Of a DNA stretch of 64,000 nt, positions 7,319 through 14,716 are shown in pieces. Below the pieces are notes generated by a model. It did no database searches and was not told where the DNA came from. It saw nothing but the letters and a program-made list of their open reading frames with translations. Made by a program: the position numbers and the translations under genes. Within the stretch, counting starts at the first letter, position 1. Every line of letters starts with the position of its first letter. Source of the DNA: Prochlorococcus marinus str. SB (GTDB lineage: Bacteria; Cyanobacteriota; Cyanobacteriia; PCC-6307; Cyanobiaceae); the NCBI RefSeq assembly GCF_000760115.1, contig NZ_JNAS01000001.1:310001-374000 (forward strand), read 5' to 3'.

Positions 7319-8089
7319 ATGAAAGAAATTAGAGAGATAAAGTCAAATATATATAAAATAGCTGCTGTTACAGATAGGGGGCAAAGATTAAATAAATTAA
7401 TTTCGCCAATGTATGAGGAAAAAGCTAATGAAATGGATGAATTGATTGATGCTCTTAAAAACTTTAGTTTTGAAATATCAGAAAAATTATTGTCTGGAGA
7501 GTGGGAATTGATTTTTTCTAATGTTGAATTATTTCGAAGTTCCCCTTTCTTCCTTGCTATTGAAAAGGCATTAAATGATGAATTTAAAAGTAATCTTTTT
7601 TTTAAATTACATCAATTGCAAGTAGGATCCTTTGGCATTTCAACTATTGGGAGAATTGCTCAAAAGATTGATTTTGAAAAAAAAGAATTTATATCTACTT
7701 TTGACACTACAATATTTGGGCTTACAACTATTCCTATCTTAGGTTGGTTCAAACTATTGCCTACTTTTGGTGGAAGAGTAATAACCCTAGCAAGTGATTT
7801 AGTTTTAAGAAATAATTTACTTGATATGAACTTACAAAAGACAAAAGTTTCCAAAGTTGATGGACTTAATAAGATTCCATTATTTAGTGAATTACTTATG
7901 AATCGATGGTATCCAGTTAAAGAGGTATGGAATAAGTTACCTTGGAATAAAGATTCGCCAAATTGCCAGGTTTCAATTGTATATTTAGACGATGAAATGA
8001 GAATTATGCAGGATATGTATGGGTCTATTTTTATTTATATAAGGCCTTCAATTTCCTTGTTGAATTCAAATTCAATCTCTAATGATTAA
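7319..8089 (+). CDS. PAP/fibrillin-family protein
   Basis: A 256-residue protein. LLSGEWELIFSNVELFRSSPFFLAIEKAL (about residues 58-86) matches the PAP_fibrillin start (L-x-G-x-W-x-L-x-(Y/F)-(T/S)) with the family F-x-x-S-P-F region. The C-terminal CQVSIVYLDDEMRIMQDMYGSIFIYIRP fits its closing strands (Y-L-D-E-x-L-R-I-x-R-x-x-x-G-x-x-F-V). Plant and cyanobacterial relatives associate with thylakoids. It is longer than the member at 4347-4889. Confidence 0.75.
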   Translation: MKEIREIKSNIYKIAAVTDRGQRLNKLISPMYEEKANEMDELIDALKNFSFEISEKLLSGEWELIFSNVELFRSSPFFLAIEKALNDEFKSNLFFKLHQLQVGSFGISTIGRIAQKIDFEKKEFISTFDTTIFGLTTIPILGWFKLLPTFGGRVITLASDLVLRNNLLDMNLQKTKVSKVDGLNKIPLFSELLMNRWYPVKEVWNKLPWNKDSPNCQVSIVYLDDEMRIMQDMYGSIFIYIRPSISLLNSNSISND

Positions 8090-8122
8090 TTAAAACACTG
8101 AAAATACTGCCATGAGTTAAAT

Positions 8123-8284
8123 TCAAGATAATAATCCAGATCCTTTCAAATAAAATTTAAATAAAAGAATCACTAAAAGATTTACTATTGCTAAGGCTAC
8201 TAAGCCATTTCTGTTTTTTACATCTAATTTCTTGATTACCTTAGAAAGGTAAACTACTGGATTTTCTGGCTCTTTATTATCCAA
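8123..8284 (-). CDS. 53-residue membrane protein with TTG start (tentative)
   Basis: A minus-strand frame ending in TGA at 8123-8125. The most plausible start is TTG at 8282-8284, giving (M)DNKEPENPVVYLSKVIKKL followed by DVKNRNGLVALAIVNLLVILLFKFYLKGSG. It has one membrane helix at about residues 28-43. The sequence looks genuinely coding, but no ATG is present, which lowers confidence. No family is recognised. Confidence 0.45.
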   Translation of the reverse strand: MDNKEPENPVVYLSKVIKKLDVKNRNGLVALAIVNLLVILLFKFYLKGSGLLS

Positions 8285-8380
8285 ATTTTATTTAAATTTT
8301 AATTTGACAAAAAAATATCACAGTTTCATTTGAAGAATCAAAATTGTAAAGATGAATATCCAAAAAGAAATAAATAATTT

Positions 8381-8755
8381 TTAACCCATAATTCCTGCAT
8401 TTCTTAAAAACGCTTTACCCATATTGCCAATTACAAAAAATAGAGACAGGTTAATTAAAAGGACTATTAATAATGCCAACATTTTATAGTTTGGATTAGA
8501 TGAAATGCCATCAAATCCATTATTAAGAAATCTTTTAAAAAGTGATTTGTCAATTTTTAGTTTTTGTCGCTCAGAATCAAGTTTTACTTTTTCTTCTGAA
8601 GAATCTTGATTACTTGCTTTCTCTAGAAATTCTGTAAATGCCTTAACATTTTCTTCTTTTTTATTCCCCTCATTAAGATCTTTATTGTCTTCATTCAAAT
8701 TGGGGGACGATTCGATTGAATTATTTTCCTCAGGATTAAGTTTTGAATCTTCCAA
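8381..8755 (-). CDS. Tail-anchored acidic protein, unknown function
   Basis: A 124-residue protein. Residues 1-75 are highly charged and probably disordered (Glu-, Asn- and Lys-rich). A membrane helix lies at about residues 92-112 (MLALLIVLLINLSLFFVIGNM), followed by a short tail ending FLRNAGIMG. It resembles a C-terminally anchored membrane protein. No domain is recognised. A minus-strand terminator-like hairpin lies just upstream (8790-8824), so its transcription must start between that hairpin and the ATG. Confidence 0.55.
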   Translation of the reverse strand: MEDSKLNPEENNSIESSPNLNEDNKDLNEGNKKEENVKAFTEFLEKASNQDSSEEKVKLDSERQKLKIDKSLFKRFLNNGFDGISSNPNYKMLALLIVLLINLSLFFVIGNMGKAFLRNAGIMG

Positions 8756-8789
8756 ATTAATAGTAAATGCTAGGAGTATATTACACCAT

Positions 8790-8824
8790 AAAAAAAACCC
8801 ACTCGATCAATTGAAGAGAGGGTT
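8790..8824 (-). terminator. Rho-independent terminator-like hairpin (minus strand)
   Basis: On the minus strand, AACCCTCTC and GAGTGGGTT form a 9-base stem (one mismatch) around an 11-base loop, followed by eight T residues. It would end a minus-strand transcript coming from above 8824, where I see no minus-strand gene, so it may mark a small RNA from about 8830-8930. Confidence 0.5.
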
Positions 8825-8934
8825 AGCTAAGGTTAAAGTTCTTGTCTTGATAATAATTTATTTTAATTAAATTTGCGGTTGCAGCATAATGAAGTTTTAA
8901 TTTAGATTATATTCGAGGTAATTTTTTCTTACAC

Positions 8935-9141
8935 ATGTTAGATGCAAATACTAAAAAAGCATGTAAAGATGATCCCTCAATAAGAGAAATTAAAATTAGA
9001 AATATAGAACATGCTATTGAACAAGCAGAATTGATTATAAAAGAATCAAAAATGAGCCAAGAAGAATTAATCTTTTTAAAAAGAAAAATATCGGACTCAA
9101 GACAAGATTTAGAGATACTTTATTTAATGAAAATTCAATGA
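8935..9141 (+). CDS. 68-residue helical protein, unknown
   Basis: A charged, predicted all-helical protein (REIKIRNIEHAIEQAELIIK, then SQEELIFLKRKISDSRQDLEILYLM), probably a short helical hairpin or coiled coil. There is one Cys and no membrane segment or known domain. It is encoded alone on the plus strand downstream of a noncoding gap. Confidence 0.5.
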   Translation: MLDANTKKACKDDPSIREIKIRNIEHAIEQAELIIKESKMSQEELIFLKRKISDSRQDLEILYLMKIQ

Positions 9142-9256
9142 AAATAAATTTGTTAATCTTTAAAAGGATTGAATATATGCAAAGAAAATTAATTTGTATA
9201 TTTGAAGACTTATAAAGTTATAAGGGAATGTAATTATTTGTATAAAGGTTCTAGTT

Positions 9257-9358
9257 ATGTCTAAAAATAATCTATATATACCTTTAAAGGTTGTTCCATA
9301 CATTTTCATATCAATTACTGCCATAGCAATAACAGCAGCTACATATGTAATTACTTAG
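9257..9358 (+). CDS. 33-residue single-pass membrane protein
   Basis: The frame runs from ATG 9257 to TAG 9356-9358. It encodes MSKNNLYIPLKVVPYIFISI followed by TAIAITAATYVIT. There is a short polar start, then one Ile/Ala-rich helix reaching the C-terminus. The size and layout resemble small photosystem or cytochrome b6f subunits, but I cannot assign it to one. The composition is quite unlike random AT-rich sequence. Confidence 0.5.
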   Translation: MSKNNLYIPLKVVPYIFISITAIAITAATYVIT

Positions 9359-9422
9359 TTCTATAAGCTATGTAAAGCTTTTAGATATTAAATAAATTAA
9401 AATATTTGTAATAACTAATTAT

Positions 9423-9665
9423 ATGAATAAATTCAAAATAGCAATTTTTACAATATCAATAATCATATTTTCCCTAATTGGGATTAAAAAATTAATTTAT
9501 ATAAATCAAATTAAAGATATAAAAAATAAAGAAGAATCATTTTTAAATGAATCTATACGTGTTTTAAATGCATGTTTCGATCTAGAAAATAAAAATAAAA
9601 GAACTCTTAATAAATCAATTGAATTAATTGAGTATTGCTTAGAAGAATATGGATATAAAAACTGA
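9423..9665 (+). CDS. Small N-terminally anchored protein, unknown
   Basis: An 80-residue protein with a hydrophobic N-terminal segment (KIAIFTISIIIFSLIGI, residues 5-21) that could be an uncleaved anchor or signal. The rest is a charged helical domain with two Cys (LNACFDLE and EYCLEEYG, about residues 51 and 73). No domain is recognised. Confidence 0.5.
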   Translation: MNKFKIAIFTISIIIFSLIGIKKLIYINQIKDIKNKEESFLNESIRVLNACFDLENKNKRTLNKSIELIEYCLEEYGYKN

Positions 9666-9792
9666 TTTCAAAACTTGAATGAAGAATTTCCTTAATACTC
9701 CACTAATATGCAAATAAAAATTTCTCATCAATAATCTTGTTATGTTCCATGATTTTTATTTAATAATATTTTCCTAATTTAATTTTTTTAAA

Positions 9793-10200
9793 ATGACTAA
9801 AGTTAAATGTTCTTATTTAGGAAATTTAAACTGTGAGGCTATTCATCTACAATCTGGAAGTCTTATTAGAACTGATGCACCTTTAGATCACTGCGGTAAA
9901 GGTGAAAGTTTTTCCCCAACTGATTTATTAGCAACATCTCTAGGTACTTGCCTGTTAACCATCATGGCAATCAAAACCAAATCGAAAGGATATGATTTGA
10001 AAGGTATATATTTAAATATTGAAAAAGTAATGACACAAAATAGCGAAAGGAAGATAAAAGAACTAATAATAGATATTTTTATACCAGAGAGCACTTCTAA
10101 TGAAACTATTGATTTTTTGAAAAAAGCTTCCAAAGAATGTCCAGTTACAAGAAATTTATCTCAAGAAATAGATATTAAAATTAGTTGGCATCATGAATAA
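9793..10200 (+). CDS. OsmC/Ohr-family peroxidase-like protein
   Basis: A 135-residue protein, the usual OsmC length. GKGESFSPTDLLATSLGTCLLTIMAIK holds the family P-x-x-L-L-x-x-(A/S)-L-x-x-C block with C53, and KECPVTRNLS supplies the second conserved Cys at C116. In OsmC and Ohr these two cysteines form the redox pair that reduces organic hydroperoxides. It most resembles the YhfA/SACOL-type OsmC-like branch; the exact substrate is unknown. It is encoded alone, 127 bases after the preceding gene. Confidence 0.8.
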   Translation: MTKVKCSYLGNLNCEAIHLQSGSLIRTDAPLDHCGKGESFSPTDLLATSLGTCLLTIMAIKTKSKGYDLKGIYLNIEKVMTQNSERKIKELIIDIFIPESTSNETIDFLKKASKECPVTRNLSQEIDIKISWHHE

Positions 10201-10229
10201 ACCTAAAATATAGTAATTACAAAAATATA

Positions 10230-10340
10230 ATGAAATACTTTATTGGAATAATCATTCTTTTATTTGGAATATATATAATTACAGACTTGGCATTAAAGAC
10301 TAGGTATACAAGAAAAAGACTTTCAAAAGGAAAAAAATAA
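10230..10340 (+). CDS. 36-residue single-pass membrane protein
   Basis: The frame runs from ATG 10230 to TAA 10338-10340. MKYFIGIIILLFGIYIITDL forms a membrane helix, followed by the strongly basic tail KTRYTRKRLSKGKK. One helix with a positive tail suggests an N-out, C-in membrane peptide. It lies 29 bases downstream of osmC on the same strand. No family is recognised. Confidence 0.5.
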   Translation: MKYFIGIIILLFGIYIITDLALKTRYTRKRLSKGKK

Positions 10341-10410
10341 ATCTTTTAAATTTTTAATACTGCAGATAAAGTTAATAGATTTATTTTTGAAATAAGAATT
10401 AAGTCATATT

Positions 10411-10701
10411 TTAGTCAAATTTTTTCACTATTTTTTGGTCAATCAAACTAATTAAAGGGATCATGAAATTTACATTTATTCCAACAGTGCACCATGCATA
10501 AATAATAAGAAAAAATATTTTTATAAATAAATTAGGGGGTAAGGTGAAAAATATTTTGAAAAACCCGCCAATGAATAATACTAATATTCCAATTTGAAAA
10601 AGACCTTTGATTATCCATTTCAGTCCATTTTTTTTAATGTTTTTATAAAACCAGAAAAAAACAAAACAAAATAATAAAAAATATATAAAATTTATGATCA
10701 T
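10411..10701 (-). CDS. Small polytopic membrane protein, unknown
   Basis: A 96-residue protein with about three hydrophobic helices (residues 2-19, 30-50 and 58-85) and short basic loops. No domain is recognised. A 12-base perfect palindrome TGATAATTATCA (10747-10758) lies about 46 bases upstream of the start codon and could be a Fur- or Zur-type operator. Confidence 0.5.
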   Translation of the reverse strand: MIINFIYFLLFCFVFFWFYKNIKKNGLKWIIKGLFQIGILVLFIGGFFKIFFTLPPNLFIKIFFLIIYAWCTVGINVNFMIPLISLIDQKIVKKFD

Positions 10702-10744
10702 CGTTTTTGGAGAAAATCTAATAAATTCGCCATTATCAAGGCAT

Positions 10745-10760
10745 GATGATAATTATCACT
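10745..10760 (-). promoter_or_regulatory. Possible Fur/Zur-type palindrome
   Basis: TGATAATTATCA is a perfect even palindrome in AT-rich DNA upstream of the membrane-protein gene at 10411-10701. It shares the GATAAT half with the Zur-type sites elsewhere in the window but lacks their central-base spacing, so the assignment is weak. Confidence 0.3.
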
Positions 10761-10841
10761 TTTTTATCTTCTAATTTTTTTTAAAAAAAGAAAAAGTTAT
10801 ACAAAAAACAATAAAAACAAATTATTTTTTAACTTTTTATC

Positions 10842-11225
10842 TTAAAACATTTTGGATTTTAGTAAATCAACTCTTTTTTGATTCACTCCCAAATCACTTT
10901 CTCCAACTCTTGATTCTGATCTTATTGATAAGATGTTTGATTCATTTGAAAAGGATACTTCTAAGTCGTCTACATACTTCATCCATTTACTGGTTGCCTC
11001 TGCATGAAGATAATCGCCATCAATTTCTACAATCTCAGTTCTTGGAGTGTTTTCGATAAATGTTTTAATCTCTTCAAAAGGTTTCTCAATATTATTTACT
11101 TCCCATTCTTCTCGTACACAATGAGCAATCTCTACACAAGGTTTTAGTTCTACATGTGAGGCAAATGATGAAGAAGGGAATATAAAGCTTGAACAAATTA
11201 AAATTGCTAAAAAAAGTATTTGCAT
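10842..11225 (-). CDS. DUF1499-family secreted protein
   Basis: A 127-residue protein with a signal peptide (MQILFLAILICSSFIFPSSSFA). The mature part matches DUF1499: the early LKPCVEIAHCVRE Cys pair (family C-P-x-S-P-N-C), DYLHAEATSKWMKYVDDLEV (family Y-L-x-A-x-x-x-S-x-x-x-x-F-x-D-D), and the closing IRSESRVGESDLGVNQKRVDLL (family R-S-A-S-R-x-G-x-S-D-x-G-x-N-x-x-R). The function is unknown; homologues are common in cyanobacteria and chloroplasts, so a lumenal or periplasmic site is likely. Confidence 0.8.
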   Translation of the reverse strand: MQILFLAILICSSFIFPSSSFASHVELKPCVEIAHCVREEWEVNNIEKPFEEIKTFIENTPRTEIVEIDGDYLHAEATSKWMKYVDDLEVSFSNESNILSIRSESRVGESDLGVNQKRVDLLKSKMF

Positions 11226-11354
11226 TAACAGAAGAATTTAACGACTCATAATCTAACGAATTAAATTACTAATTTGTAATGAAGACCTAATTATTTTGTA
11301 AGAAAGCATATTTATTTTTATATTCAGAATTTAATATGTACTTCTAATAATCCC

Positions 11355-11387
11355 AAAAAAAAAGATCCCTCAAAGAGAGATCTTTTT
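11355..11387 (-). terminator. Rho-independent terminator of the candidate small RNA
   Basis: Minus strand: AAAGATCTCTC and GAGGGATCTTT pair (one G-T wobble) around a 3-base loop and run into nine T residues. The plus strand has only five T residues, so the minus strand is the likely direction. Confidence 0.65.
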
Positions 11388-11455
11388 AAAATTGATTTAT
11401 AACAAGTGTTTCCTTGTTTCCACTGAAATAAATCAATTCCTCCTACACACAATCT
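11355..11455 (-). ncRNA. Candidate small RNA with motif complementary to the Yfr1/Yfr2 element
   Basis: Minus strand. It contains GTGTGTAGGAGG (11439-11450 on the plus strand as CCTCCTACACAC), then a long hairpin in which AATTGATTTAT pairs perfectly with ATAAATCAATT around an inner AACAAG/CTTGTT stem. It ends in a terminator (11355-11387) with an 8-base stem and nine T residues. The 5' end near 11455 is a guess. GTGTGTAGGAGG is nearly the reverse complement of CTCCTCACACAC in the neighbouring RNA. It could instead be a short mRNA: AGGAGG precedes TTG by 2 bases and a 16-codon frame follows. Confidence 0.5.
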
Positions 11456-11521
11456 TAATATCACACCTAAATTCAAAATATGAAATGCCCAATAGACCTC
11501 TATCTTAACTGTCACAAGGCA

Positions 11522-11632
11522 AAAAATACAAAAAGTACTCAAACATCAAGGTCGAGTACTTTTAAAGTTATCAGAAAAAAGTGTGTGAGGAGTTTCTGAT
11601 GTATTAAATCTACTCCGTAGGGAATTTAAAAG
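11522..11632 (-). ncRNA. Yfr2-family-like (cyano-1) small RNA
   Basis: Minus strand. A TATACT-like -10 lies near 11637-11642. The RNA then has a CTAC-GGA-GTAG mini-hairpin, a stem ATCAGAAA/TTTCTGAT (11593-11600 with 11570-11577) whose loop displays ACTCCTCACACAC, and a terminator stem AAAAGTACTC/GAGTACTTTT (11531-11563) followed by a T-rich run. The 11-base ACTCCTCACAC motif in an unpaired loop is the hallmark of the Yfr1 and Yfr2 small RNAs of marine cyanobacteria; the motif in a terminal loop fits Yfr2. Ends are approximate. Confidence 0.7.
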
Positions 11633-11716
11633 GCTACAGTATAAATTACTAATTATTTAAATCTTTCAGAAAAATTGGGCGTTGATTAAAAAAATAATCA
11701 AAAACATAAAAAATTC

Positions 11717-11851
11717 ATGAAAAGCATTTACAAAAAAATCATTTTTATTATTTCGGCAATTGCTCTTTTTTCAGTAATAGTAAGTGTTGTCAAATATTCG
11801 CTTACTTATATTGAAAATAATCCCGAAAAATACTTACCTACACAAAAGTAA
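11717..11851 (+). CDS. 44-residue single-pass membrane protein
   Basis: The frame runs from ATG 11717 to TAA 11849-11851. The hydrophobic segment IIFIISAIALFSVIVSVV (residues 8-25) has a basic N-terminal flank and a polar C-terminal tail (ENNPEKYLPTQK). The topology is probably N-in, C-out. No family is recognised. Confidence 0.5.
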   Translation: MKSIYKKIIFIISAIALFSVIVSVVKYSLTYIENNPEKYLPTQK

Positions 11852-11929
11852 GAAAAAAAATTAAGTATAAATTCACTTCAAAAAATCTATAAAGTGTCTT
11901 AAATATGTCCTACATAGACAGCTTGAGTC

Positions 11930-12073
11930 ATGAAAATCCAAAATACTTCAGTTCTTAATCAGAATAATATTCATTTAACTCAATTCAAAAATAAGCATAA
12001 ATATCAAATACTTGAGAATTACTGGAAGAAAAGAAAGAAAGAATGTGAAAAAAATCTTTCAAAATTTTGCTAA
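11930..12073 (+). CDS. 47-residue basic protein, unknown
   Basis: The frame runs from ATG 11930 to TAA 12071-12073. The C-terminal half, HKYQILENYWKKRKKECEKN then LSKFC, is strongly basic and helical with two Cys. Without a recognisable family, coding status rests on composition and on its tidy position 9 bases before the next gene. Confidence 0.4.
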   Translation: MKIQNTSVLNQNNIHLTQFKNKHKYQILENYWKKRKKECEKNLSKFC

Positions 12074-12082
12074 TCGATAATT

Positions 12083-12331
12083 ATGAATTTTATTTTTTCT
12101 TTTTTATTAGCATCTGTGATGTGGGTACAAGTTCCACAGTGGGAAGCTGACTGGTCAAAATGTGCTGTAGATGTTCCCGATTCATCATGTCACTGGTACG
12201 TAGCTGCTCCCGATAATACTTTTGGGGAAGGATTTAATTGGGAAAATGCTCCTTGGTTTGATGCTAATGGATTACAGGATGTAGCTAAAATTGAGAAAGA
12301 ATCTGTAGTAGAAAAACTTCAAAATAACTAA
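12083..12331 (+). CDS. Small secreted Trp-rich protein, unknown
   Basis: An 82-residue protein. The first 15 residues (MNFIFSFLLASVMWV) look like a signal peptide. The mature part is Trp- and Asp-rich with two Cys, for example WEADWSKCAVDVPDSSCHWYVAAPDNTFGEGFNWENAPWF. The Cys pair could form a disulfide in the periplasm or lumen. The composition is unlike the neighbours and clearly protein-like. No family is recognised. Confidence 0.6.
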   Translation: MNFIFSFLLASVMWVQVPQWEADWSKCAVDVPDSSCHWYVAAPDNTFGEGFNWENAPWFDANGLQDVAKIEKESVVEKLQNN

Positions 12332-12415
12332 AGTTTCTATTTCATCAATTAACTTTTAAAAGTATTTAAATCTAGTTGCTTAGTGGTTAACTTTTGATTA
12401 ATTAAAAAAATTTTT

Positions 12416-12562
12416 ATGCGTTTCAAAGTAAATCTCAAAAAAAATGGAAAGGAATTTGATGAAGTTGTCATAGCTAATAATAAAAAAGAGGCAATGCAAT
12501 TAGCCTTAAAAAACAATCCTGAAGCTCAAGCATTAAACTCTGACTGGACGTTTAAGATTTAA
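12416..12562 (+). CDS. 48-residue soluble protein, unknown
   Basis: The frame runs from ATG 12416 to TAA 12560-12562. MRFKVNLKKNGKEFDEVVIA followed by NNKKEAMQLALKNNPEAQALNSDWTFKI reads as a beta hairpin plus a helix plus a strand, a compact small fold. The stop codon abuts the znuB stop codon on the other strand. A picocyanobacterial hypothetical; no function known. Confidence 0.55.
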   Translation: MRFKVNLKKNGKEFDEVVIANNKKEAMQLALKNNPEAQALNSDWTFKI

Positions 12563-13348
12563 TTAATTGCGAAGTTTAGGAATCAAAAGAGATGCAACGC
12601 AAATGACACTTATTGCAGGCCCAGGCGATAGATTAAAGACTAGGGAGAGAATAAAGCCCAGAAGTGAGATGCATAAACCAAAAAATGAAGACCTCATCAT
12701 TGCAATTCTTAAACTATGAGCCTTATTTAGGCCTAACAAAGTTGGGGTAGAGAGAAGAGCAATTACAAGAATTACTCCTACTGCTGACATTGAACTAACA
12801 ATTACTAATGCTGTTGTAAAACTAAGAGCAAGATTTAATAAAGAAACATTTATACCACTCGCAGATGCACCTTCTGGATCCAGTCCAACGTAAACAACCT
12901 TTTCATATCCAAAAGTTATCAAGATCATAAATACTAAAAATGCAATTATTGTCCTAAGTAAATCCCCAAAATTTGCTGTCAATAAATCGCCAAATAGTAC
13001 TGCTTCCAAATCAATCCTTATTCCGAGTAAAGGAATAATAAGTACTCCAAACCCAAGCATTCCAGCGAGAATAGTGTTCATAACTGCTTCATAATTTTCA
13101 CTTTTTCTATTAGTTAAACTTTCCGCAATTACAGAGCCTAAAAGACCACTTATAACACCACCAATTGAGGGGTGAACTCCAAGCGCTAATGCGAGAGCAA
13201 GTCCAGGCAACACACAATGAGAGATTAAATTAACTTGTAATAATCTTTTATGAGTAATTAATACAGTCCCCATTGCTGGACATAAGATCCCTGAAAAAAT
13301 TGTTATTATTAATGGAACAAGCCACCAGTTGTTATAAATAAAAGACAT
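12563..13348 (-). CDS. znuB: Zinc ABC transporter permease
   Basis: A 261-residue polytopic protein of the ABC-3 family, which imports zinc or manganese across the inner membrane. It has about seven to eight hydrophobic segments and the family landmarks GTVLITHKRLLQVNLISHCVLPGLALALALG and VVYVGLDPEGASASGINV (the F/L-D-P-E-x-A-x-x-x-G block). Identification as zinc-specific rests on context with znuC, a long His-rich ZnuA and a Fur-family regulator. It starts 17 bases from the divergent regulator gene, or 56 if zur starts at 13405. znuC lies upstream on the same strand with zur wedged between on the opposite strand. Confidence 0.85.
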   Translation of the reverse strand: MSFIYNNWWLVPLIITIFSGILCPAMGTVLITHKRLLQVNLISHCVLPGLALALALGVHPSIGGVISGLLGSVIAESLTNRKSENYEAVMNTILAGMLGFGVLIIPLLGIRIDLEAVLFGDLLTANFGDLLRTIIAFLVFMILITFGYEKVVYVGLDPEGASASGINVSLLNLALSFTTALVIVSSMSAVGVILVIALLSTPTLLGLNKAHSLRIAMMRSSFFGLCISLLGFILSLVFNLSPGPAISVICVASLLIPKLRN

Positions 13349-13365
13349 TATTCGAATGATTCGGT

Positions 13366-13800
13366 ATGATCAGAAATACGGGCCATAAAAAGATCTCGAA
13401 AACAATGGTAACTAAGTCTGACATTACCAAAAGACAAGAACAACTTCTTGAAGAACTGAATAATTGTGATGATGAATTGAGCGGACAAGAGTTGCATAGG
13501 CAGCTGATGATTAAAGGTAAATCTATGGGTTTGACAACTGTTTATAGAAATCTGCAAGTCTTGATAAAACATGGCTTAATTCGTTCTAGACATCTACCAA
13601 ATGGAGAAGTTCTCTATACTCCCGTTGATAGAGATATTCATCATTTGACCTGCGTTCAATGCGGAGAGACTTCGAAAATGGAAGGTTGTCCTGTTAAAGA
13701 TATTCATACGCCAAAAAAAAATTCCCAAAAGTTTCAACTTTTGTTTCATACACTCGAATATTTCGGACTTTGCCAAAACTGTTACCAAGCTCAAAATTAA
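13366..13800 (+). CDS. zur: Fur-family zinc uptake regulator
   Basis: A protein of up to 144 residues; the second Met (residue 14, base 13405) is an equally good start and matches usual Fur lengths. Residues 20-85 form the winged helix (ELHRQLMIKGKSMGLTTVYRNLQVLIKHGLI carries the Fur recognition helix). HHLTCVQCGE (C96, C99) and LCQNC (C136, C139) are the structural-zinc pairs of Fur/Zur. With zinc bound, such repressors block zinc import. Placement inside znuB-znuC and the Zur-type palindrome between znuC and znuA make Zur the best call over Fur or PerR. Confidence 0.85.
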   Translation: MIRNTGHKKISKTMVTKSDITKRQEQLLEELNNCDDELSGQELHRQLMIKGKSMGLTTVYRNLQVLIKHGLIRSRHLPNGEVLYTPVDRDIHHLTCVQCGETSKMEGCPVKDIHTPKKNSQKFQLLFHTLEYFGLCQNCYQAQN

Positions 13801-13826
13801 GAGAGAAAATTTTTTAACCACGGAAA

Positions 13827-14582
13827 TTATTTATTGATAGAGCTTATATTTATTGCCTCTAATTTATCTTTTATTAAATCGGGACTACCAACTGCTAAAA
13901 CAGTTTTATCGAGAACTATTACTTGATCGTAATTATTTAGAGACTCTCCCCAATCATGGCTACTAACAACTAAAGAAAGACCTACATCCGCCAGTTGACG
14001 AACAATTTTTAGAAAATCCTCTTTTGCAGGTGGATCCAAAGCCGCGCAAGGTTCATCAAGAAGAAAGATTTTTGCAGGGGACATAAGAGTCTTTGCCAAT
14101 AGAGCTCTTTGCTGTTGACCTCCAGAAAGAGAATCAAGTCTTCTATTAGCTAAATTAGCGATACCGACCCTCTGCATTGTCGCCTCTAATTCGCAACATT
14201 TATTAATCCAAGCATTAGGATATGCGAGAAGAGTTTTGATTTGAAAAGGAGTATTACTTTTAGATTTTGAATACTTTATTTGCCCAAGAGATACCAATTT
14301 TTCTACTGTAATTGGAAACTTCCAATTCATGGAACTTCTTTGTGGCATAAGAGCGACTAGGGATCTAGATCTATGTAAATTCTCACCATCAATTTTTATT
14401 TCGCCTTTATCTGGAGCATTCTGTCCTTGCAATATCTTTAATAAAGTAGATTTCCCTGCGCCGTTTGGGCCAACTAACGCTGTTAGAGTTCCAGGTTTAA
14501 TCTCAATCGATACTTTATTTAAAGCTGGCTTACTTTTTTTTGTGTATGAATAGGTTAAATTTTCAGCAACTAAAGTAGCCAT
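13827..14582 (-). CDS. znuC: Zinc ABC transporter ATP-binding protein
   Basis: A 251-residue ATPase with Walker A GPNGAGKST (about residues 38-46), Q-loop in LMPQRSSMNW, signature LSGGQQQRALLAK, Walker B IFLLDEPCAALD and H-loop in VVSSHDW. The family drives metal import through ZnuB. The ATG at 14580-14582 is well placed. It is divergent from znuA and shares a 134-base intergenic region with one Zur-type palindrome, so both sides are probably repressed together. Its 3' end converges with zur; reading on would run antisense through zur into znuB. Confidence 0.85.
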   Translation of the reverse strand: MATLVAENLTYSYTKKSKPALNKVSIEIKPGTLTALVGPNGAGKSTLLKILQGQNAPDKGEIKIDGENLHRSRSLVALMPQRSSMNWKFPITVEKLVSLGQIKYSKSKSNTPFQIKTLLAYPNAWINKCCELEATMQRVGIANLANRRLDSLSGGQQQRALLAKTLMSPAKIFLLDEPCAALDPPAKEDFLKIVRQLADVGLSLVVSSHDWGESLNNYDQVIVLDKTVLAVGSPDLIKDKLEAINISSINK

Positions 14583-14678
14583 TAATCAATTTTTTAAAAA
14601 TCCATTTTATAAGCTTACCAATAATGCAAGCTTCGTATTATTTTCATAACATTTGATACTTTTGGTTGCCAGTAAAAA

Positions 14679-14699
14679 TGAAAATGATTATCATTTTGA
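14679..14699. promoter_or_regulatory. Zur-type operator between znuC and znuA
   Basis: AAAATGAT-T-ATCATTTT (14681-14697) is a perfect 8-1-8 palindrome that fits the cyanobacterial Zur-site pattern. It ends 20 bases before the znuA ATG and lies about 100 bases from the znuC start, well placed to control both divergent genes. Confidence 0.8.
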
Positions 14700-14716
14700 A
14701 ATGTCTTTAATTTTTT

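Noticed and set aside
11324-11542. 72-codon minus-strand frame over the small-RNA region
   Set aside because: It crosses the hairpins and terminators of the candidate RNAs and its product has no coding pattern.
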